DNA of 64,000 nucleotides from Ruminococcaceae bacterium YAD3003 (lineage in GTDB: Bacteria; Bacillota; Clostridia; Saccharofermentanales; Saccharofermentanaceae), in NCBI GenBank assembly GCA_900107185.1, contig FNPA01000007.1, forward strand, positions 62,001 through 126,000. The letters are read 5' to 3'. Position 1 is the stretch's first letter. Each line of letters opens with the position of its first letter. Positions 59,047 to 64,000 of this stretch are shown here, in pieces. The translations under genes and the position numbers were made by a program. The notes under the pieces were generated by a model. The model saw only the letters and a list, made by a program, of their open reading frames with translations, ran no database searches and was not told where the DNA came from.

Positions 59047-60336
59047 TTAGTTAGGAGTTACTCTGGGTGTTCCGCAGTCAGGACAGAATCTTGAAGTGAT
59101 TCCTGTCTTGCCGCAGTTAGCACAGTTCCATGCGCCTTCAACGGGTGCTGCGGGAGCCTGTGCGGCGTCGCCTGTGTTGCCGGAAACAACGTTACCGAAA
59201 CCTTCACCGACCTTCTGTGACTCGCCCATGATAGGAGCCATAGCATCCTTTGTCATGTTGATAACACCGCCCATTGCACCGAGTGTTACGCCAAGAGAAG
59301 CAACATCACCGATTCCGCCTGCAGCTCCGCCGCCGTTTCCACCACCGGTAATACCGTTCTGCATAGCTTCGAGGCCAACCTGACGAGCTGTCTCATCTCT
59401 ATAGGTGTAACCCTTCATCTGCATCTCAGCAGCCTCAGCCTCAGCCTTCATCTTGTAAGCTTCGGCCTCTGCCTGAGCCTTGATACGTATAGCTTCAGCG
59501 TCTCCCTGAGCATTTACGGCCTTGAGCTGTGCTTCAGTCTGAGCCTCAACGATCTTTCTCTGCTGTGCAGCTTCTGCCTCAGCCTTCTTAACTTCCTCTT
59601 CTCTGACCTTCAGAGTCTTATCAGCGAACTGCTGCTTAAGGCGGACGAAATTAGGATCGTCGTCAGGCGTCTGGATCGTTGTAACGTAGAACTCAGGCAT
59701 AACGAGACCATACTCATCGAGAGTAGCGTTGATGTCAGCCATGAGAGCTGTGGACAATACGTCGAGGTATGCATCGATCTCAAGGATATTGAGATTCTGC
59801 TCTTTGATGATGCGTGCGAGATTTGCCTTAACCTTGTTGATGATGAGTGCTCTGAACATTCCGTTGCCGTAAGACAGACCATCACCTACTGCCTCATTCT
59901 GAATGAGACCTTCAGTTGTTCCTACGAGCTTAAGAACGAGCTTGCGCGCATCTGTAACTCTCATGTTGAAGTTACCGGATGCACCGATCTCAACGTGAAG
60001 TCCTGATGCCGGATCGAAAAGTCTTACCTTACTGTCAGTACCCCATCTGATACCCATCTGGGTGATCATATTGATGAAGTAAACTTCACAGTGGAAAACA
60101 TTGATACCGCCGGTACCAAGCTTCATGTAGTCACGAACCTTAGGAATGTTGTTCGTAACGAGTGTGTGGCGTCCTGCTGTAAACTGGTCGAAAACCTTAC
60201 CGTCACGGAAGAATAATGCTTCCTGAGTCTCATGGACAATCAGCTGTGAGCCGATGGTAAAGTCTTCTTTCTCGTGCTTGTGGACGAGGACATCATTGGC
60301 GCCTTCGTACTTGATTACACTAATAGCTTCAACCAT
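59047..60336 (-). CDS. SPFH-domain protein with C-terminal zinc ribbon (YdjI-like)
   Basis: Membrane-associated scaffold of 429 residues. The SPFH domain spans about 20-235 (HVRDYMKLGTGGINVFHCEVYF region and VLSTALMADINATLDEYGL), then an Ala/Glu/Lys-rich coiled coil (about 240-320), a Gly/Ala stretch and a zinc ribbon WNCANCGKTGITSRFCPDCG at the end. This is the YdjI arrangement; in Bacillus YdjI joins YdjG, YdjH and PspA in membrane stress. The likely YdjG and YdjH partners are encoded 45 kb away at 12-14 kb. AAGGAAAG ribosome binding site; 17 bp after the preceding zinc-ribbon gene. Confidence 0.88.
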   Translation of the reverse strand: MVEAISVIKYEGANDVLVHKHEKEDFTIGSQLIVHETQEALFFRDGKVFDQFTAGRHTLVTNNIPKVRDYMKLGTGGINVFHCEVYFINMITQMGIRWGTDSKVRLFDPASGLHVEIGASGNFNMRVTDARKLVLKLVGTTEGLIQNEAVGDGLSYGNGMFRALIINKVKANLARIIKEQNLNILEIDAYLDVLSTALMADINATLDEYGLVMPEFYVTTIQTPDDDPNFVRLKQQFADKTLKVREEEVKKAEAEAAQQRKIVEAQTEAQLKAVNAQGDAEAIRIKAQAEAEAYKMKAEAEAAEMQMKGYTYRDETARQVGLEAMQNGITGGGNGGGAAGGIGDVASLGVTLGAMGGVINMTKDAMAPIMGESQKVGEGFGNVVSGNTGDAAQAPAAPVEGAWNCANCGKTGITSRFCPDCGTPRVTPN

Positions 60337-60353
60337 TTCTTAATCTTTCCTTT

Positions 60354-61169
60354 CTATTTATTTTTCTTCGTTATTTGTTCAGTAAACTGTGCAAAGAGAA
60401 TGAACAGTACTATCGGTCCGACTATAGCTATTATTACCGATACGACCGTAGGCAAATGGAATACATATGCCAGGAGCGAATAGATAATGAGCGGCGTCGC
60501 TGCGAGGAACGATATAACCTTAAGGATTATCGATACTACTCCGCCTCTGTAGAAGACATAGCCGAGTCCGGCAGAACCTAAGAGGAAGAGGATAATGCAG
60601 ACTGCCCAGGGACATCCGAACGCCTCTCTTAAGAACAATCCGAAAGCCGCAGGAATGATGAGACTGAATACAACTGCCCACGGAATCTGCTTCTTTCTTT
60701 CCTTCTCGATCTCTTCTTTGCAGATCTCAACCATCGCATCAGCATCTCTGTAACCGGGAACTCTGCCGAGTTCTTTTGCTGCACTGCTCCAGGACTGCTT
60801 CTCATAAAAGTTCTTGCCCTTGATATAGATGGCATATTTCTCTGCTCTCGCCAGACCGTCGTTACAGATCTTGATGAGATCAGCAGAAACAGCATCGTTG
60901 AGCTTTGAACACTCCATGACCGAAGTCTTAAACAGGAGTTTTGCTTCGTTAGCGGAAGCAACCTTCGTATCGCTCTCGATTATCTCGTTTGCTTTGGCAA
61001 TGTTGGCAATGATGCGAGTGTATTTCTCGTAATTCGGAATTACGTCGGCAATCGCCCACTTGTTTCCGCAATTGGCACAGACACATGTGCCGCCGAGATA
61101 GTTATTCACTATGTCTCCGCCACATACCTTGCACTTTAATGAGATTGGTGTCGCATTTACGTCAGGCAT
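60354..61169 (-). CDS. Zinc-ribbon membrane protein upstream of the SPFH gene
   Basis: Protein of 271 residues: N-terminal TFIIB-type zinc ribbon (CKVCGGD...CANCGNK, about 13-39), a helical cytoplasmic region with a TPR-like FYEKQSWSSAAKELGRVPGYRDAD, then four hydrophobic segments (about 165-265). It precedes and is co-transcribed with the SPFH gene (17 bp gap). Not a recognised family; a partner of the SPFH scaffold is inferred from position. GGAG ribosome binding site seven bp before ATG. Confidence 0.78.
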   Translation of the reverse strand: MPDVNATPISLKCKVCGGDIVNNYLGGTCVCANCGNKWAIADVIPNYEKYTRIIANIAKANEIIESDTKVASANEAKLLFKTSVMECSKLNDAVSADLIKICNDGLARAEKYAIYIKGKNFYEKQSWSSAAKELGRVPGYRDADAMVEICKEEIEKERKKQIPWAVVFSLIIPAAFGLFLREAFGCPWAVCIILFLLGSAGLGYVFYRGGVVSIILKVISFLAATPLIIYSLLAYVFHLPTVVSVIIAIVGPIVLFILFAQFTEQITKKNK

Positions 61170-61247
61170 CTTAAGTCTCCATTAAAGGTAATTTGCCGTG
61201 CGATAAGAAGTCTCTATCCCTATTCCATCTTTCTCACGCCAAGAGTT

Positions 61248-61256
61248 ATTTTATCA
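61248..61256 (-). promoter_or_regulatory. Extended -10 promoter of the zinc-ribbon/SPFH operon
   Basis: Minus-strand TGATAAAAT about 80 bp upstream of the zinc-ribbon ATG; TTTCAT 17 bp upstream is only a poor -35. Confidence 0.45.
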
Positions 61257-61303
61257 TTTTTTATTGAGCAATGAAATATATTCTGCTTGTTATATGAAAC
61301 CCG

Positions 61304-62074
61304 TTAGAAAGTATCGAAATCATCAGGTTCATTCCGGTCAGGTATTTTGTTCAGTCTGTGATCGATAACGGTGTCTGAATCCGGATGGATCGTAAATATA
61401 CCGTTTTTCATATCTTCTTCAGATACTTCCGTTGATTCAGTCTTGTTTTTCGGTTTGTTATTACGCGGATCGAGCTTATTCTTGCGCGGGTCGAAAACCG
61501 GTTTTGTACCTCTCATGGAAAAGGCACCGCTCTTCTGCGTAAAGTCCGGATTGTATTCAGATATAGGTATAAAGCGGTATTCATCTAAAATGCCGCTACC
61601 TTTAACATTGAGCATAACGAGCAGACCGATTGCTTTATCCTGCATTTCTTTCCCACCGAGGCTGGAAAAATCAGCTATGTAAATCAAACCCTCTTCTGAT
61701 ACAAAGGTTACCTTCAGATGTGTTTTAGCTATGCCTTTGCCATCAGGGGAACTGCCTAAGATCATAACGGTCTGGACGACATAATCACCGCTCTTGATTT
61801 TGTTCATATGTTTTCTGCTTACGACGATCAGCCATATCAGGAAAAAGACCAGCACCGGTAAGAATATGAAAGCATATTGCATCCTATGCTCACGAAAAGA
61901 ACTAAAAGGCAGTGATGTGTTGACGATTTTGTTAAACACATAACCGATGAGTATTAATATAACCGCAACGACTGAGAACCCGAGAAGGAACTTTAAAACA
62001 GAGAGCTTTTTCTCGTTCTTCACAACCGCATCATGTTCAGCTGCTGTAGCTTTCCTGAAAAATCCCTCTTCCAT
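61304..62074 (-). CDS. Two-helix membrane protein next to amrS
   Basis: A 256-residue protein of unknown family. Two membrane helices (about 28-48 and 70-90) surround a short loop; the cytoplasmic part has a strand-rich domain (VQTVMILGSSPDGKGIAK, KVTFVSEEGLIYIADFSSLG) and a basic Lys/Asn/Arg stretch with a doubled DPRKNKLDPRNNKPKN. It starts 6 bp after the amrS stop on the same strand, so it may belong to that operon. Function unknown. Confidence 0.72.
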   Translation of the reverse strand: MEEGFFRKATAAEHDAVVKNEKKLSVLKFLLGFSVVAVILILIGYVFNKIVNTSLPFSSFREHRMQYAFIFLPVLVFFLIWLIVVSRKHMNKIKSGDYVVQTVMILGSSPDGKGIAKTHLKVTFVSEEGLIYIADFSSLGGKEMQDKAIGLLVMLNVKGSGILDEYRFIPISEYNPDFTQKSGAFSMRGTKPVFDPRKNKLDPRNNKPKNKTESTEVSEEDMKNGIFTIHPDSDTVIDHRLNKIPDRNEPDDFDTF

Positions 62075-62080
62075 ATCTTC

Positions 62081-62917
62081 TTAACAATTCCCCGTATAAA
62101 CGAATTCCAACTTCTCCCTCGCGATATCCGCTAACCTGTATATTATATCAACATTTGTCGCGGGTCTGTCGGTCATATTGTATCTTGGGAAAAATCTTGA
62201 GATGTGGAGCGGTATCTTGCTGCCACCTTCAAGTCCTGAGATCCATTCCGTCAGCTCTCGCATCTCGTCTTCACTGTCATTCATATCAGTAACTATCAAC
62301 ATCGTGAGTTCGACATGACAATCCTTAACAGCACGCTCGATAAAGGTTTTCGTTGTCTCGAGGTCGCCCTTCAGGATCTCGCTGTAAGTCTTTTCAGACA
62401 TGCTCTTGATGTCAATATTCATTGCATCAATGTAAGGAAGTATCTCTTCGAGAACTGTCAGCTCCGCTGTTCCGTTTGTAACCAGAACATTCTTCATGCC
62501 CTTGTCTTTAACAAGTTTTGCCGTATCACGGACAAACTCGTAACTTACCAGAGGTTCATTATAAGTGAATGCTAAACCAATATTTCCTCTGTCTCTAAAC
62601 TGGAATGCAATATCAGAGAGCTCCTCAGGAGTTATGACGTTCTCGGGTTCAAGCTCACTTCCATCAGTTCTGGAAATATCGTAATTCTGGCAGAACGGGC
62701 AGAACAGATTGCATCCGTAACTTCCGACTGACAATACTTTCGAGCCAGGGAAAAATCTTGAGAGCGGTTTCTTCTCAATAGGGTCTAATGCCAATGCGGT
62801 TATACGTCCATAGTTGGTGCAGACGATCTGACCGTCTACGCATGCTCTGGCATTGCAGGCACCAGTACCGCCTTCTTTTATATCGCAATGTCTGAAACAC
62901 ACTTCGCAGACAGCCAT
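62081..62917 (-). CDS. amrS: AmmeMemoRadiSam system radical SAM enzyme
   Basis: Radical SAM protein of 278 residues of the AmrS family. An N-terminal Cys-rich part (CEVCFRHCDIKEGGTGACNAR) precedes the cluster motif C-x3-C-x2-C in GCNLFCPFCQNYDIS (about 69-83). SFTYNEP-like GLAFTYNEPLVSYEF and INIDIKSM follow. It lies 1 bp after the AMMECR1/Memo gene, the expected partner. The reaction of this system has long been unassigned; the fusion partner suggests a joint substrate. Confidence 0.92.
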   Translation of the reverse strand: MAVCEVCFRHCDIKEGGTGACNARACVDGQIVCTNYGRITALALDPIEKKPLSRFFPGSKVLSVGSYGCNLFCPFCQNYDISRTDGSELEPENVITPEELSDIAFQFRDRGNIGLAFTYNEPLVSYEFVRDTAKLVKDKGMKNVLVTNGTAELTVLEEILPYIDAMNIDIKSMSEKTYSEILKGDLETTKTFIERAVKDCHVELTMLIVTDMNDSEDEMRELTEWISGLEGGSKIPLHISRFFPRYNMTDRPATNVDIIYRLADIAREKLEFVYTGNC

Positions 62918-62918
62918 T

Positions 62919-64000
62919 TTATCTGTACCTTATGACCTCAAAACGCTGGAGCTTATAGTCTTCATCAGGATCTATTCCGCCCTTGCGTCTTGCTATATCT
63001 ATCTGTTCTTCCACGGTATCAACGCCTTCCAAATCAGGCAGCAACAGGCCTCTCCTCGAACCACACGAAACAATTACACCATAGTGCTTAACATCCAACT
63101 GATCAGGTCCGACAATATCTTCAGGCTTACCCAGAATATCAACACTGATCTCCAGAAGATCCAGCTCATCTTCTCTGACAGGACTGAATCTCGGATCACG
63201 TGATACTGCGCTGACCGCATTACTTATTATCTCTTCTGCTATTGAATCCTGAACAGGTCCTATCGTTCCAATGCAGCCTCTGAGAGAACCGCTCTTATGA
63301 ACTGATACAAATGCACCGGCCCTGTCTGATGTTGCTTCAGGAGGCAGTTCCTTTTCCAATCCTTCAGGCAGATCTTTTGGAAATCTCAGTTTCTTACGTG
63401 TCCTTACATACTGCTCGATCGTCGCTCTCGCAAGTTTTACATAAGGAGCTGAATCAGAAGATTTCACACGTTCTGAGAGTACCGTAAGAAAGTGTCGGTT
63501 TTCATTCTTTTCGCCGGGCTCGAAAATACATATTCCGTAGCCAACTCCCGTAACATCCTGATGAGATAAAACCTCTGTCTTAACATCAACACCGTCGAGA
63601 GTTCCTGCCATTATGACAAACGATCTGTGACCGCATTCAGCAGCTTTATCCAGGAGGTTCTCATCGAACTCCATCATGCCGCCGAAGTCAGCTTCAGATG
63701 CCGCTTCCATTATCTTTTTGTCGTAAACCGGACCGGCAGGATCGAATCCATATGGCCCATATTCCTGCAGTTTATGTGACAGATCACCGCTCGCTACAAT
63801 AACAGTATTGCGGCCCAAATCTTCCGCAACTTCCCTGATGTAGATTCCAAGCTTATAGTGATCTGACAATGACAGACCGGACAATCCGATACGGATTATC
63901 TTGCCGCCCTGATAGTATTTCCTGATGAAATATAATGGCACCATCGTGCCGTGATCGAGTTCCCTGTCGCGCTCGCCTAATGTTCCGCCGGGGAAATCAT
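62919..64000 (-). CDS. AmmeMemoRadiSam fusion protein (Memo and AMMECR1), 5-prime end outside window
   Basis: Runs open through the right edge, so the N-terminus is missing. The visible part begins with DFPGGTLGERDRELDHGTMV, which belongs to the Memo/LigB-like extradiol-dioxygenase-fold domain (to about residue 165, with IVASGDLSHKL and AECGHRSFVIM), and continues into the AMMECR1 domain (GAFVSVHKSGSLRGCIGTIGP and ISVDILGKPEDI). The HGT and SGDLSH His residues are conserved metal-type positions. Followed 1 bp later by amrS. A short start at ATG 63944 is only internal. Confidence 0.92.
   Translation of the reverse strand, partial: DFPGGTLGERDRELDHGTMVPLYFIRKYYQGGKIIRIGLSGLSLSDHYKLGIYIREVAEDLGRNTVIVASGDLSHKLQEYGPYGFDPAGPVYDKKIMEAASEADFGGMMEFDENLLDKAAECGHRSFVIMAGTLDGVDVKTEVLSHQDVTGVGYGICIFEPGEKNENRHFLTVLSERVKSSDSAPYVKLARATIEQYVRTRKKLRFPKDLPEGLEKELPPEATSDRAGAFVSVHKSGSLRGCIGTIGPVQDSIAEEIISNAVSAVSRDPRFSPVREDELDLLEISVDILGKPEDIVGPDQLDVKHYGVIVSCGSRRGLLLPDLEGVDTVEEQIDIARRKGGIDPDEDYKLQRFEVIRYR

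Noticed and set aside
1-64000. tRNA, rRNA, CRISPR arrays, insertion sequences and prophage genes
   Set aside because: I looked for cloverleaf-like segments, regular spaced repeats, transposases, integrases and terminal inverted repeats and found none that I could support.

Overview
The window looks like chromosomal DNA of an anaerobic Gram-positive member of the Clostridia, probably a gut or rumen Lachnospiraceae- or Saccharofermentans-like organism (inference). Supporting signs are the [FeFe]-hydrogenase maturase HydE, an iron-dependent alcohol dehydrogenase, a MurT/GatD-type pair, two regulator-linked FtsX-type ABC exporters (one BceAB-like), several GGDEF/EAL proteins, moderate GC, and GGAGG ribosome binding sites mixed with some genes that seem to have none. 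I see no rRNA, tRNA, CRISPR array, phage or intact insertion sequence. Coding density is high, with many 4-8 bp overlaps.

Layout. 0-11 kb: serine acetyltransferase, a two-component-regulated MacB/FtsX-type exporter, a YhfC-type membrane protease, a butanol-dehydrogenase-like enzyme, an MFS transporter, a Nudix and an HD hydrolase. 11-16 kb: a glycosyltransferase, a zinc-ribbon/TPM pair resembling Bacillus YdjG/YdjH, and a GatD/MurT pair whose GatD lacks both catalytic residues. 16-20 kb: pheA preceded by a Phe-rich leader peptide and an attenuator, then a zinc-type operon (Fur-family operator, Cys/His-rich small membrane protein, ZnuA-like lipoprotein, second lipoprotein). 20-25 kb: methyltransferase, phosphoesterase, HydE, a 57-residue Cys-rich protein and an MBL hydrolase, then a divergent TetR/hydrolase pair with a nested palindromic operator. 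25-35 kb: a signalling block with a hybrid kinase, two diguanylate cyclases and a c-di-GMP phosphodiesterase, plus a glycosyltransferase-DUF218 fusion. 35-48 kb: acetyltransferases, an acyltransferase, an ABC-2 exporter, a phosphodiesterase, and a complete BceRS-BceAB-like locus with an 11-bp-phased regulator site. 48-64 kb: Na/Pi cotransporter, a cluster of zinc-ribbon proteins including an SPFH (YdjI-like) protein, an OFA-type transporter, a second hybrid kinase, and AmmeMemoRadiSam genes running off the right edge.

How the genes work together. Clear functional units are pheL-pheA (phenylalanine synthesis under ribosome-mediated attenuation), the zinc operon, RR-HK plus exporter at 1-6 kb, RR-HK plus exporter at 42-48 kb, GGDEF-EAL-Dabb-flavoprotein at 31-35 kb, and AmmeMemo-AmrS plus a membrane protein at 61-64 kb. 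The most unusual items are the pheA attenuator with an apparently leaderless leader peptide, the catalytically dead-looking GatD, the degenerate chorismate mutase domain of PheA, the small Cys/His membrane protein of the zinc operon, and the density of zinc-ribbon proteins between 50 and 61 kb.
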